Assembly: GCA_016934635.1 (NCBI GenBank)
Contig: JAFGSK010000030.1
Coordinates: 42,404-106,403, forward strand
Origin: Caldifarciminota bacterium
Lineage (GTDB): Bacteria > Hydrothermota > Tepidihabitantia > B3-TA06
DNA: 64,000 bases
Direction of reading: 5' to 3'
Position 1 is the first letter of the stretch; every line of letters begins with the position of its first letter. The translations under genes were made by a program, and so were the position numbers. This document shows, piece after piece, positions 33,683 to 41,881 of the stretch. The notes below the pieces were generated by a model that saw only the letters and a program-made list of their open reading frames with translations, was not told where the DNA came from and made no database searches.

Positions 33683-34936
33683 TCAAAACAGCTTATCCAG
33701 TTCGTAGTACCCTGCCTGTTCCAAAGGATCCATCAAATCCTCGCCGTAGACAAACCAGAAGTCCCTTTTATCAGGTCTGGCAAGAATCTTCATCACCGAT
33801 ATAAAGGTGCTGACACTATCCTCGAGTTCCCAGGCACGTTGGGTGGTCATGGCAGGATCCTGACTGAGGTTATCCAGTAATGTTGAGTAACGGCTGCAGG
33901 AACTCGGTGTGTATAGCTTGCGAAGGTGATTGGTGGCTATGAGATGATCCGGCGCGATATCGGGCTCATCTGCGGAGTAGCGAATTGCTATCCCTGTGTT
34001 GTTAGCCTCAATCACGAATGCGGGATCAGAGGCATTCTGCAAGGCCGGTTCGGCGCAATGAACGATGTGAGTTCCCACACGCGGGTTAGCCTTGATCGAG
34101 GCATAAACATCATCCTTTGTATGGGAACCGTCCGAGTTACAGTCTGTCTCCATGCCCTGACGGATCGACCACAGAATTGGCCAGAACTTGCCGGATTCGT
34201 CCTCCAGTACGTTATGATTCCCCAGGTTGTAACACGCACAAATCCCGTCTTCGGATATACCCGAAAGACAACCTATAAAGAAAGGATAGGTAAAGGAAAC
34301 CCAACCGATTTCTGAATCCTCCTCGGATTGGTACACGACGATAACAGTATTTTCTACCAGAAGTTCGTCGTTATCCCAATCCAGGATCCGGCAGTAGACA
34401 AGACCTCCGTTTACCTCGGGATCGGTACTCGTCGCATCATCCCAGGCGGAAACAGATGAACATAAAAGTGAAGAAGCTCCGAATCCGTAGAAAAAGTCGG
34501 GCACGAACTGAGCCGCATAAAGGTCTGTAATATCAATCTCACGTCCCAGGACCTCGCTTTCAGTCGACCAGCCGGAGTCGGCACTCACCTGCCTGAAGCC
34601 GTCCAGAAGACCCTCGAGTTCTTCACCGTAAGGGGTTTGTTTCATATCCACGCAGTCGTCGATCACAAACGGTCGTACCTCGATCTCGTAGTTCTCGACA
34701 CCGCCATAGTAATAGTCTACCAGGTAGTAATCGAACATCTCAAGGAAGTTTCCGCCAAGAAGATAACCTTGAGCATACCCCATCTCGTAATGCGAACCCC
34801 ATACGGTTAAAATCTTTTGTCCTGAGCGGGTCTCAAGTCGGCCTTTGAGTTCGGGTTCTTTGCTGCACGAGTTGATGGAACAGACGAACAAGAATAAAAA
34901 CACTGAGCAAATTGTCATATCTCGAACCGATCTCAC
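33683..34936 (-). CDS. C45-type acyltransferase/peptidase lipoprotein
   Basis: This 417-residue protein has a lipoprotein signal (lipobox NSC near residue 24) and a domain resembling peptidase family C45 (acyl-CoA:6-APA acyltransferase-like Ntn hydrolases and phospholipase B-like proteins): HYEMGYAQGYLLG near 50, CSSVSAWDDA with a candidate Cys nucleophile, and a later RILDWDND. An inserted segment TDCNSDGSHTKDDVYASI (about 264-281) looks like an EF-hand/dockerin-type calcium loop. It is probably an outer-membrane or surface hydrolase with unknown amide substrate. The GTG start has GGAGGAG upstream. Confidence 0.75.
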   Translation of the reverse strand: MRSVRDMTICSVFLFLFVCSINSCSKEPELKGRLETRSGQKILTVWGSHYEMGYAQGYLLGGNFLEMFDYYLVDYYYGGVENYEIEVRPFVIDDCVDMKQTPYGEELEGLLDGFRQVSADSGWSTESEVLGREIDITDLYAAQFVPDFFYGFGASSLLCSSVSAWDDATSTDPEVNGGLVYCRILDWDNDELLVENTVIVVYQSEEDSEIGWVSFTYPFFIGCLSGISEDGICACYNLGNHNVLEDESGKFWPILWSIRQGMETDCNSDGSHTKDDVYASIKANPRVGTHIVHCAEPALQNASDPAFVIEANNTGIAIRYSADEPDIAPDHLIATNHLRKLYTPSSCSRYSTLLDNLSQDPAMTTQRAWELEDSVSTFISVMKILARPDKRDFWFVYGEDLMDPLEQAGYYELDKLF

Positions 34937-34966
34937 TTCTCCTCCAGGGTTTAGGTGTTGATTGTG

Positions 34967-34994
34967 ATTGTATATCTATTGATTCTTCTGTCAA
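34967..34994 (-). promoter_or_regulatory. promoter of the C45-type gene
   Basis: TTGACA (34994-34989), 16-base spacer, TACAAT (34972-34967). From 34995 to 35585 there is no gene; the stretch consists of dispersed intergenic words (cacagagcccacagag at about 35131-35146, a GC palindrome at 35078) and a polypyrimidine patch. Confidence 0.7.
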
Positions 34995-35077
34995 GCCGAT
35001 CGAAAGACCCGACATTGCTATAAGCTGTTAGCCATTCCATCCGCAGAGGTAAAGATCAACGAAGACCTGAACCGTAT

Positions 35078-35097
35078 GGGCGACGCCTGCGTCGCCC
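35078..35097. repeat. GC-rich palindrome, copy 2
   Basis: GGGCGACGC and GCGTCGCCC pair perfectly (9 bp) around a two-base centre. Near-identical to 10468-10486 read on the other strand. No U-tract. Confidence 0.7.
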
Positions 35098-35585
35098 TCT
35101 CCTATCCGCAGATTTCGCATAGGTAAAAAACACAGAGCCCACAGAGCACACAGAATGAACCGCAAGGGCAAGGCGTGCCGCGCTCGCCTTTGTTTTTTTA
35201 ACCATGCTCATCCGTGTGGCACAGGTTCTCTAACCTGTGAAAAAAATGGATACCGTCCTAAGTCCACCTTGCCGAGAGGTTAATCAAAAGCGTTTTGGGA
35301 TTGCTTCGTCTCTCCTCCTTTCAGTCGTCACTCCTCTCAATGACATTAGTCAGTTACTTCTTTTCTTTGTGGTTTTTTTTGCTTATGAGAAAATCCACTT
35401 CCCCTCACTGCTGGCGGGTATCCGCTTACGGGCTTTCGGATAGTATCAATATGCGTCTAAGAAAACAGGGCGACGCACAGTATACCCCTTGATCGCTTTA
35501 TGCAATCATAGGGTAGGCGTCCCTACGGTTTCCGTAATCTGTGATAATCTATGTACGCGAAGCGACGAAGTCAATCTGTGGTTTA

Positions 35586-36152
35586 TTAAATCAAGCTGGG
35601 GAAAAGCGTACGCACGAAGGCAAGCCCGAAGAGGACTCCGACCAGGATCCAGGTCTGGTACTCGGCCATTGCCCAGCGGACGTTGAAGCCTGCAAACATG
35701 GAGCCTTCGTATTTGCGGGGGAAAAAGGGCGTGACGCGCCTGCGATATGCCGCGTACTCATCCCCGTATCGATCAAGGAGCTTGCCCTCCTCTCCCCTGG
35801 AAAGGAGAATGTAGAGTAAGACGAAGGCAACGGCCGTGAGCGCGATGAGGAGCCAATGCGGTCTGAGCAGGGCCAGACCTGCGGTAACGAGGAGCGCGTT
35901 GCCGATGTATAAAGGATGTCTGAACAAGGAATAAGGGCCGCGGGTAGCTAAACGGTCGGATGAAATCTTGGAACTGCGCGAGACCGGGCCTATGAAGCCC
36001 GCGGCCCAGAATCTAATTGCCAAACCCGGCAGGAACAGAAGCGGCATCCACCAGGTTATCAAGGGATTTGAGAATACTACGAGTAAAAGTACCCAGAGCG
36101 TCGCAAGGACGCTCCGGGCACGAAAGAGGATCTGTACAAAGGAGACCTTCAA
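35586..36152 (-). CDS. isoprenylcysteine/phospholipid methyltransferase-family membrane protein
   Basis: This 188-residue protein has about four hydrophobic segments and the ICMT/PEMT signature GPYSLFRHPLYIGN (about 92-105), which forms the SAM pocket of membrane methyltransferases, followed by an acidic E-x-x-L-x-x-x-Y-G stretch. It would methylate a lipid or a membrane-bound small molecule. It is the last gene of the SHOCT-like cluster, starting at a TTG that overlaps the previous stop by four bases. In that context, lipid modification as part of an envelope response is a reasonable inference. Confidence 0.82.
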   Translation of the reverse strand: MKVSFVQILFRARSVLATLWVLLLVVFSNPLITWWMPLLFLPGLAIRFWAAGFIGPVSRSSKISSDRLATRGPYSLFRHPLYIGNALLVTAGLALLRPHWLLIALTAVAFVLLYILLSRGEEGKLLDRYGDEYAAYRRRVTPFFPRKYEGSMFAGFNVRWAMAEYQTWILVGVLFGLAFVRTLFPSLI

Positions 36153-36490
36153 TGCAGGTATATCTCGACCCGTCTGCCGTCTTCTTCCTTAACCTCGAAT
36201 ACCTTGCCGGGTTGAGCTGCGTTCAACGCGGAAAAGATATCCTCAATCTGGATATTCTGCTCGGCAATAACCTTGGAAGGGATGAAGTTCATGGCGAAAC
36301 GAGCCAGGGAAAGGGGAAGGCTTATGTTGACCGTTGCCTTCTCGCCGCCCTTGTCGAAGACAAGCACTGTAATGTGGCGGGCTTCAGGGCGCGCTCCGTC
36401 TATCGCCTCCAGCAGTTTCTCGGCCTCTTCTGCGGTTATCTTCCCTTCAGAGACCATTCTCAGGATTCTGAGAGTACTATCGCTACTCAT
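36149..36490 (-). CDS. SHOCT-like helical-hairpin protein with C-terminal domain
   Basis: This 113-residue protein starts with the SHOCT-like (DUF2089-C/YvlB N-terminal) hairpin ILRMVSEGKITAEEAEKLLEAI (about 8-29). A domain of about 80 residues follows, with beta strands (ITVLVFDKGGEKATVNISLP) and a helix. I start it at the ATG at 36490, which overlaps the LiaF-like gene by eight bases; the longer upstream frame lacks this arrangement. Similar hairpin-plus-domain proteins occur next to LiaF/DUF4097 genes in envelope-stress operons. Its partner is unknown. Confidence 0.75.
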   Translation of the reverse strand: MSSDSTLRILRMVSEGKITAEEAEKLLEAIDGARPEARHITVLVFDKGGEKATVNISLPLSLARFAMNFIPSKVIAEQNIQIEDIFSALNAAQPGKVFEVKEEDGRRVEIYLH

Positions 36491-37031
36491 CGTCGTAACG
36501 CCTTTTTCGGGACTTGTATCGTGCATGGTGTGTGTGATAATGGGTGCGATGTGTGTTGCGGGGGCTACGGGTTCGGCGTATCTCATTTACGGCATCGTCA
36601 ACGTTGATCTTGCCGTTTTCCAGTTTATCGATTATATCGCCCACGCTGCGATGCCTGCGCAGGGTCTTAACCAGTACGAAGATGATTATGCAAGCCCCGA
36701 TCGCCACCAGCAGGAAAGGCCACCATTGGGCAAACGGAGGCATCCATCCAAGATTGGCGAACCAGATTATGAGCCCTACGGCAATGAACACGAGTCCCCA
36801 GAACAGAAACCCGCCTATACCGTAGAGCTTGGTTCCGTAACGCCTGCTTCGCACGGCTTTTTGCACCAGTTCAACAAGGCCCATAAGTCCTACCATTATG
36901 AATATGATAGGCCAGGCCACGTTGAAGGTGAATATATTCACGCCGTCTACCATGACTACGTCACTGATACCGAACCATATCCATAAGCCGACCCATGCTA
37001 CCATAAGCCCCCAGAATATTCCCCTGATCAT
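36483..37031 (-). CDS. LiaF-like membrane protein with SHOCT-like tail
   Basis: This 182-residue protein has four hydrophobic segments in two pairs (about 5-22, 36-53, 72-90 and 103-120), a pattern seen in LiaF-type transmembrane domains (DUF5668), followed by a SHOCT-like hairpin DIIDKLENGKINVDDAVNEIRR (about 131-152) and a basic, His/Arg/Tyr-rich tail. LiaF restrains the LiaRS cell-wall stress system in Firmicutes. The gene overlaps a 58-residue membrane protein upstream by four bases and the hairpin protein downstream by eight. Confidence 0.78.
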   Translation of the reverse strand: MIRGIFWGLMVAWVGLWIWFGISDVVMVDGVNIFTFNVAWPIIFIMVGLMGLVELVQKAVRSRRYGTKLYGIGGFLFWGLVFIAVGLIIWFANLGWMPPFAQWWPFLLVAIGACIIIFVLVKTLRRHRSVGDIIDKLENGKINVDDAVNEIRRTRSPRNTHRTHYHTHHARYKSRKRRYDDE

Positions 37032-37204
37032 TTAATCCTCCTTTGATTTAGAGATCCATCTGATCTTATTTTTTCTTTTTCAACCACCATTCGTCTGGAG
37101 TTTCTGTTCTTCAGAACAAACCAGATATTTGCGGCAACGCCTGCAAGAATCAAGGCAGCCACCCAGGTGCCTGCGGCCAGTAACTGTCCAAGCCCTGGAT
37201 TCAT
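37028..37204 (-). CDS. 58-residue single-helix membrane protein
   Basis: Reading the minus strand from the ATG at 37204 gives MNPGLGQLLAAGTWVAALIL, then AGVAANIWFVL and a basic tail ending NQRRIK. There is one membrane helix (about 8-31) with the basic part in the cytoplasm. The start overlaps the stop of the MATE gene by four bases (ATGA), and its stop overlaps the start of the LiaF-like gene in the same way, which is strong evidence that this short frame is translated. No family recognised. Confidence 0.7.
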   Translation of the reverse strand: MNPGLGQLLAAGTWVAALILAGVAANIWFVLKNRNSRRMVVEKEKIRSDGSLNQRRIK

Positions 37205-38649
37205 CCGATCCTCCTTGTCGTTTCTTTTGCTTTTACAATTTCAGGCTGAGGTTCGGCTTCAAAAAGCCCTTGATCCTCAGCGTCTTTTACTTTCTTAAAA
37301 AGGCTTATGCCTAATTTCTTCATGTTTGCAAATGCCCAGATTACTGTCAGAGCAAAGGTCACAAGATAGACCGCGGGTGCCGAATACCAGAACTTATCCG
37401 ATCCGAATAGATACAGGAACCCCAAAATAGCTGGCAGGATAAGCGCCTGGTAGAGAACACCGATTACGAGTGTAGGCAAACCCTGTCCTGTACCCTGGAA
37501 ATAGGTTGAGAGGGCGATCTGTGGACCAAGAAGTGCATATGCAAATAAAGCTATGCGCAGCGCCGGCGCTGCGTAATCGATAAAGCCTGTGGATCCGGAA
37601 GACATGTTGAATAATCCTGCGACCTGGTATGGGAAAACGATAACGATAATCGATACTATAGTAGTTATCGCAGTTGAAATGAGAACCGTTCGCTTGAGGG
37701 TAGAACCAACCCTTGAGTATTTCCCGGCCCCGAAATTGTAACCAATAATCGGCAGCGCGCCCAGGCTTATACCGATACAGGGCATCATTCCGAACTGGTG
37801 GATACGCCAGAACACGCCGTAGGTTGCGACGATGATTTCACCCAGGCCCGATATCACGCTTAATGTGACCGCGTTAACAACACTGCCGAGAGCGAGCATC
37901 AGCATCTGTGGACCGCCGATCTTGTAGATCTCAGCCCATATCCTGAGGCGAGGCTTGAAGTGTGAGAGCTTGAGTTTGTAGGACGTTCTGCGGCTGAAAA
38001 GGTAGCCGAGGAAGACAATAGTGGCAAAGGATTGCCCGATTAAGGTTGCAACCGCCGCGCCAGGTACGCCCATCTTAAGTACATAGATGAAAACAGGATC
38101 AAGCGCTACGTTTATGACCGCGGCTGTAATCATAATAATCATGGGAAACAAGGGCCTGCCTTCGGAACGAATCACGTTAGCCGAGGTCATGTTGATGAAG
38201 GTGAAGAACGTTCCTAAAACGATTATTGAGAGGTAGGAAACCGAGTCGGCTATTATTGCCTTCGATGCGCCCAGAAGCCTGAAAAGAGGATATCCAAAGA
38301 TATTGCCCAGGACTGCGGTCGTGATACCCAGGATTACTGCAAGCACCATCGCCTGCCCGACAGCGGCATTTGCCTCATCCGGCTTTTTCTCGCCCAGGCG
38401 CCGCGCTATGAAAGAAGCGGCGCCAACACCCGTTCCCGAACCCAGGGCAGTAAGTAACATCTGGACGGGCAACACCATGGTCAGAGCGGCAATCGCATTG
38501 TGGCCTAGCCCGCCCACGAAGATTGTATCCACTATGCCGTAGGTAGCGTTTACGACCATGGCAATGACCCCAGGCAGGGAGAATCGCCACAGAAGCTTAC
38601 CCACAGGCTGGGTTCCCATCAGTTGGGACCGGGCGGATACTCGAGACAT
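37201..38649 (-). CDS. MATE-family multidrug/lipid exporter
   Basis: This 482-residue protein has about twelve hydrophobic segments and the family's typical stretches, for example PVGKLLWRFSLPGVIAMVVNATYGIVDT near the N-terminus, GTGVGAASFIARRLGE and MTSANVIRSEGRP. MATE proteins exchange drugs or organic cations for sodium or protons. It is in the SHOCT-like cluster, with a four-base overlap to the next gene. A -35-like TTGACA lies at 38722-38717 but without a clear -10, so its transcription may depend on the upstream promoter at 41882. Confidence 0.92.
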   Translation of the reverse strand: MSRVSARSQLMGTQPVGKLLWRFSLPGVIAMVVNATYGIVDTIFVGGLGHNAIAALTMVLPVQMLLTALGSGTGVGAASFIARRLGEKKPDEANAAVGQAMVLAVILGITTAVLGNIFGYPLFRLLGASKAIIADSVSYLSIIVLGTFFTFINMTSANVIRSEGRPLFPMIIMITAAVINVALDPVFIYVLKMGVPGAAVATLIGQSFATIVFLGYLFSRRTSYKLKLSHFKPRLRIWAEIYKIGGPQMLMLALGSVVNAVTLSVISGLGEIIVATYGVFWRIHQFGMMPCIGISLGALPIIGYNFGAGKYSRVGSTLKRTVLISTAITTIVSIIVIVFPYQVAGLFNMSSGSTGFIDYAAPALRIALFAYALLGPQIALSTYFQGTGQGLPTLVIGVLYQALILPAILGFLYLFGSDKFWYSAPAVYLVTFALTVIWAFANMKKLGISLFKKVKDAEDQGLFEAEPQPEIVKAKETTRRIG

Positions 38650-38758
38650 CAGCGTAAAGAACCTTTGCAGGCTTCAGCCCGAGTGATTGAAACAGGATCC
38701 GAGCAACTCATGAGAATGTCAACCTTTGTCTGAGTCGGATATTGTATCAAGCTTGAGT

Positions 38759-39703
38759 TCACTTCTTCTTCCTCTTGGTTATCGAGATGTCTCCGGACCT
38801 AGTTCTCACGAAGAGCTTTGCCTTGGGCTTGCCGATCTCGACCTTGTATTCGTCCATCCGCTCCGATGGCAACTCTTTGGACTTCTTCATCTCGAAGTCA
38901 GACGACAAGTTACAGTCCCTGGGTATGTGAACGGTGAGTTCGATATCAGACTTGTCAGGAAGCGCTATGTCTATGTCGCCTGAACCGACCTTTATCTTGC
39001 CTCCTTTACAATCTGCAAAATCCAGGTCTGCGTCTCCTGAACCTAGAGACAGGGTCAATTCACCTGAAAGCTCAGAAACTTGGGCGTCTCCTGATCCAAT
39101 AGATACGGCGACGGTCCCAGAGACATCTTCCATATGAATATCTCCTGAACCGGTAGCCATAGCGATAAGACCTTTGACGTCTTTTGCATCGACGTCACCC
39201 GAGCCGCATCGCGAGGATAACTCACTCTCAAGGTTTTTGATATGAATATCGCCTGAAGCCGCCTTGAGAACGACCTTTTGCTTGCGGTTAACCTTCATAT
39301 CGAGATCGCCGGTCATGGTCTTAAGCATCAATTCATCATCGGTTTCACGGACCTTATGCCCGTTCTTGAGCTTTATACGAATATCGGCATCATCATCGCC
39401 CGTAAGCTTTATGTCGCCTGATACGGTTTTGACGACCAGGTTCTTTTTCGGTTTGAACACAAACTCTCTTTCTTCACCCGTGCCGATGAACCCGGCACAA
39501 CTGGAGACAGCGCTCTCGACGATGTGAGGAACGTTCTTAAGGCTCAACTCTACCTTTCGCGCGATGCGCTCGCCGAAATCCTTTGCAAAGGGAGGCCCGA
39601 AACGCGGACCGCCTTCACCTAAGGCCTCCAAGAGACGTGCGGCTTCGTCAGCCGTGATTGTTCCATCCTCGAGCATCTTTAAGATTCTTTCTCGTTCTTG
39701 CAT
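38759..39703 (-). CDS. DUF4097 (YvlB/LiaX-like) protein with SHOCT-like N-terminus
   Basis: This 314-residue protein begins with the hairpin ERERILKMLEDGTITADEAARLLEAL (residues 3-28) and continues as a right-handed beta-helix-like DUF4097 domain with regular turns of about 20 residues (GSGDVDAKDVKG, GSGDIHMEDVSG, GSGDAQVSELSG, GSGDADLDFADC). This is the domain order of LiaX of enterococci and YvlB of Bacillus, which take part in responses to membrane-active antibiotics. GGAGG precedes the ATG. No signal peptide, so it would act in the cytoplasm unless exported otherwise. Confidence 0.88.
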   Translation of the reverse strand: MQERERILKMLEDGTITADEAARLLEALGEGGPRFGPPFAKDFGERIARKVELSLKNVPHIVESAVSSCAGFIGTGEEREFVFKPKKNLVVKTVSGDIKLTGDDDADIRIKLKNGHKVRETDDELMLKTMTGDLDMKVNRKQKVVLKAASGDIHIKNLESELSSRCGSGDVDAKDVKGLIAMATGSGDIHMEDVSGTVAVSIGSGDAQVSELSGELTLSLGSGDADLDFADCKGGKIKVGSGDIDIALPDKSDIELTVHIPRDCNLSSDFEMKKSKELPSERMDEYKVEIGKPKAKLFVRTRSGDISITKRKKK

Positions 39704-39715
39704 CCTGACCTCCGG

Positions 39716-39955
39716 TTACCGACACCAGTCATCGTCACCTGAAAGCCTCACGAGAACCTTCTTGTAAGGCCTGCGATAATAGGCGTGACGATGGTGTCTT
39801 GGGTTTACGAACCCGGGTGGCACGTGATGACAGTCAACCTCGATACAAGGGTCTTCCGAGTAGCTTCTCTTCAAGGCCTCGAGTAGATTTCTGGCCTCTT
39901 CCGGGTTTATCTTACCCGCCTCAAGAAGTTCGAGTATCTTCTTTCTTTCTTCCAT
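39716..39955 (-). CDS. SHOCT-like mini-protein with His/Cys-rich tail
   Basis: This 79-residue protein begins MEERKKILELLEAGKINPEE and continues ARNLLEAL, almost the same hairpin as the DUF4097 protein. The tail contains DPCIEVDCHHVPPG and RHHRHAYYRR and ends DDWC; Cys and His are dense enough to bind metal. I start at the ATG at 39955, because the aligned paralogs all start at this point. It lies 12 bases upstream of the DUF4097 gene. Function unknown. Confidence 0.7.
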   Translation of the reverse strand: MEERKKILELLEAGKINPEEARNLLEALKRSYSEDPCIEVDCHHVPPGFVNPRHHRHAYYRRPYKKVLVRLSGDDDWCR

Positions 39956-39971
39956 GTCATTCTCTCTTTCT

Positions 39972-40142
39972 TTACTTCTTTGGTTTATAAATCTCTTCTC
40001 CACTGCTCTCCGTTAAATCCTGAGGACTCTGGTGCGGACTCTGAGGAGGACTATCGTCCAGCACATCGAGGAGCCGAACGGCTTGGTCTGTATTTATCTT
40101 TCCCTTCTCGAGCATTTCGAGTACCTTCATTCGTTCTTGCAC
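39972..40142 (-). CDS. SHOCT-like mini-protein, 56 residues
   Basis: From the GTG at 40142 the frame reads MQERMKVLEMLEKGKINTDQ, then AVRLLDVLDD and a Ser/Pro/Gln tail (SPPQSPHQSPQ) ending IYKPKK. The start places the hairpin exactly where it is in the neighbouring proteins and leaves five bases to a GGAGG site; an ATG one codon earlier is also possible. It lies between two other hairpin genes with short gaps of 13 and 16 bases. The hairpin makes up more than half of the protein. Confidence 0.65.
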   Translation of the reverse strand: MQERMKVLEMLEKGKINTDQAVRLLDVLDDSPPQSPHQSPQDLTESSGEEIYKPKK

Positions 40143-40155
40143 CATTTCCTCCGTT

Positions 40156-40434
40156 TCAGCAGCACTGGTTCTTTGCTAGTTTCAAGGCCGAAAGCAGCCG
40201 TGCTGCCTCGTCCGGCGTAATTATCTTTTCCCTGAGGAGTAAACGGATACGCTCCTTGTTCAGCCGGTACTCCTTTGCCAGCGCAAGACCTGCCGCCTTC
40301 TTCTCTTTCAACAGGATCGAGGTTTCCATAAGTTCAACCTCTCCGACCAAAACCCCTCTTGCCTTTTCCAAATCACCCCTTTTCTTCTGGAGCGCTTCCT
40401 TTTGTTTATCCGATTTTTCTTTAGTTCCTTTCAT
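40156..40434 (-). CDS. coiled-coil protein with C-terminal SHOCT-like hairpin
   Basis: This 92-residue protein has a highly charged N-terminal helix (KEKSDKQKEALQKKRGDLEK, about 5-24), a middle helix, and a C-terminal hairpin NKERIRLLLREKIITPDEAARLLSAL (about 59-84), then KNQCC. Here the module is at the C-terminus, unlike the two preceding genes. The two terminal cysteines are odd for a cytoplasmic protein and may bind metal. Function unknown. Confidence 0.65.
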   Translation of the reverse strand: MKGTKEKSDKQKEALQKKRGDLEKARGVLVGEVELMETSILLKEKKAAGLALAKEYRLNKERIRLLLREKIITPDEAARLLSALKLAKNQCC

Positions 40435-40452
40435 TACTGCCTCGACAGGTCC

Positions 40453-40659
40453 TTAACCGGCATACGACTCGTCCAGCGCCTTTACCAGACGCCAGGCTTG
40501 TGCAAGGGCCAGTTTTCCGTTCGTTATCGACTGCCTTATTCCTTCAGGGTTCCCTTCGTGTTGAAGCCTGATAGATTCCCCGATAGAGTTGCGAGCTTCC
40601 TCAAGTCGGACATACGCCTCAAGGGCGGCCTGGTTCAATTCCATGGTTCTGTTATCCAC
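40453..40659 (-). CDS. short helical protein with SHOCT-like C-terminus
   Basis: This 68-residue all-helical protein has a C-terminal IRQSITNGKLALAQAWRLVKAL (about 41-62) that keeps the spacing of the SHOCT-like hairpin (helix, NGK turn, Ala-rich helix, LVKAL), though TxEEA is replaced by ALAQA. The GTG start has AGGAGG five bases upstream. The frame overlaps the end of the methyltransferase gene by eight bases. The most diverged copy of the module in this cluster. Confidence 0.6.
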   Translation of the reverse strand: MDNRTMELNQAALEAYVRLEEARNSIGESIRLQHEGNPEGIRQSITNGKLALAQAWRLVKALDESYAG

Positions 40660-41197
40660 CGTTTCCTCCTTTGAGATAGGTGAAGGTCTTTTCCCCTTTT
40701 TTCTGAAGCTTGAATAATCCGGTGCACTCGACGCATCTCAGGATGTCAGCTTCCTTCATATGGTGATCGCTGAACGAAAGTGAACCACGGGGTTTGAGCA
40801 CGCGGTTGAGTTCTCGAAGTACGGCCTCGGGTTCTGTCAGGCAGTGGTATATGTCGTAGAGGAGTACGGTGTCAATCGATTCTCGATCGAGCGCAGTTTC
40901 ACAGTCCGACTGGATGGTTTCTATATTGGTAAACCCGTGCTTTTCTGCGGAACGTTCAACCATCTGTAGCGCCAGGGGGTGTATATCCAGTGCATAAACC
41001 TTACCGTGAGGACCGACTATTCCAGCTGCAGCGATCGAGTGTCCGCCAGGTCCGCACCCGAAGTCGAGAACTTGAGAGCCCGGCTTGAGCTTTACCTCGA
41101 CCTCGAGCAGGTCGCGCGGCGGGTTCAGCTGGTTGCGCAAACCGATGAAGGCAGCCATCATCCTGAACGTGAAGGCGGAGGAAGGTAAATCAGGCAT
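40652..41197 (-). CDS. class I SAM-dependent methyltransferase (UbiE/ArsM-like)
   Basis: This 181-residue methyltransferase has the SAM motif VLDFGCGPGGHS (about 38-49), the acidic strand YALDIHP, and TVLLYDIYHCLTEPEAVLRELNRVLKPRG, which matches the motif IV-to-V region of the Methyltransf_11 group. C-terminal residues include a Cys pair (ILRCVEC). Such enzymes methylate quinones, lipids, small metabolites or metalloids. The start overlaps the preceding 39-residue gene by eight bases. It is part of the SHOCT-like cluster. Confidence 0.82.
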   Translation of the reverse strand: MPDLPSSAFTFRMMAAFIGLRNQLNPPRDLLEVEVKLKPGSQVLDFGCGPGGHSIAAAGIVGPHGKVYALDIHPLALQMVERSAEKHGFTNIETIQSDCETALDRESIDTVLLYDIYHCLTEPEAVLRELNRVLKPRGSLSFSDHHMKEADILRCVECTGLFKLQKKGEKTFTYLKGGNGG

Positions 41198-41309
41198 GGG
41201 TGGGCTCCGTTCGAGGCTCCGGCCTTAATAAGGTCAGAAGACGCTCTTTTTCTTCTTCAGTGAGTAGGCTGTTGGCGAACAGGCGCTGAATGGTCTTGCG
41301 GTCAATCAT
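41190..41309 (-). CDS. 39-residue SHOCT-like mini-protein
   Basis: From the ATG at 41309 the minus strand reads MIDRKTIQRLFANSLLTEEE, then KERLLTLLRPEPRTE and a stop at 41190. The Leu-Leu-Thr-Glu-Glu-Glu turn between two helices is the same design as the other hairpins in the cluster. The stop overlaps the methyltransferase start by eight bases, and the start lies eight bases after the DUF2089 gene, with a GAGAG site. The overlaps on one side and tight packing on the other argue that it is real. Confidence 0.6.
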   Translation of the reverse strand: MIDRKTIQRLFANSLLTEEEKERLLTLLRPEPRTEPTHA

Positions 41310-41317
41310 CTCTCTCC

Positions 41318-41875
41318 TCAAGTCTTGCGCTTGTCTGTGTGTTTCTCAGCCTTCTTAATCTCTCTTTCCTGCCTGCGGATCTCTTTAAGCTTATCTCTGA
41401 TCTTGGCTTCAACCTTTCTGGCTTCGGCTTCTTGCGCTTTTGCGCGCGCTTCGGTCTCGGCAGCGTCTCTTTCGGTTTTCTCCACTTCGACTTCGGTGTC
41501 TTCGCTTTCTTGACCCCGGATGAGCCTTATGGCGTCTTCTGCCGAAACCTCGCCTTGCTCAAGCCTATCCAGTACGTCGGTTATCTCCTCGTCAGAGGGG
41601 CGGAAGGTTATGATACCCATCTTGGCCAGTAATGCGTCCAGACGGTTACGCACCGTAGGGTAGGAGAGACCCAGCTCACGTTGCAGTTCTCTCAAGCTAC
41701 CCCTAGAGCGCAGGAACAGTACGATGAACTCGCGCTCCTTATCATCCAGCCTTGAGAAGAGAGGGATATCAAAATCGCCCCGTATTTTGACGTCGCATTC
41801 GCGGCAGCTAAGTTCCGAAATATATAGACTTCCGTTACAGACAGGGCATTTTCCGATCAATTTCTTCTTCGTCAT
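41318..41875 (-). CDS. DUF2089-family transcriptional regulator
   Basis: This 185-residue protein has an N-terminal zinc ribbon (CPVCNGSLYISELSCREC, about 10-27), a helix-turn-helix (LRELQRELGLSYPTVRNRLDALL, about 61-83) typical of DUF2089, a SHOCT-like hairpin (DVLDRLEQGEVSAEDAIRLI, about 99-118), and a long charged coiled coil to the end. It is first in the cluster and probably controls it. I start it at the ATG at 41875: TATAAT ends six bases before it, so the earlier ATG at 41881, adjacent to the -10, is unlikely. Confidence 0.85.
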   Translation of the reverse strand: MTKKKLIGKCPVCNGSLYISELSCRECDVKIRGDFDIPLFSRLDDKEREFIVLFLRSRGSLRELQRELGLSYPTVRNRLDALLAKMGIITFRPSDEEITDVLDRLEQGEVSAEDAIRLIRGQESEDTEVEVEKTERDAAETEARAKAQEAEARKVEAKIRDKLKEIRRQEREIKKAEKHTDKRKT

Positions 41876-41881
41876 ACCCAT

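Noticed and set aside
33515..33880. Forward open frame containing the 51-base repeats
   Set aside because: No ribosome site; half of it is antisense to the well-supported C45-type gene.
35237..35492. Two forward frames with hydrophobic stretches
   Set aside because: They arise from a polypyrimidine patch in an intergenic region with no ribosome site or promoter.
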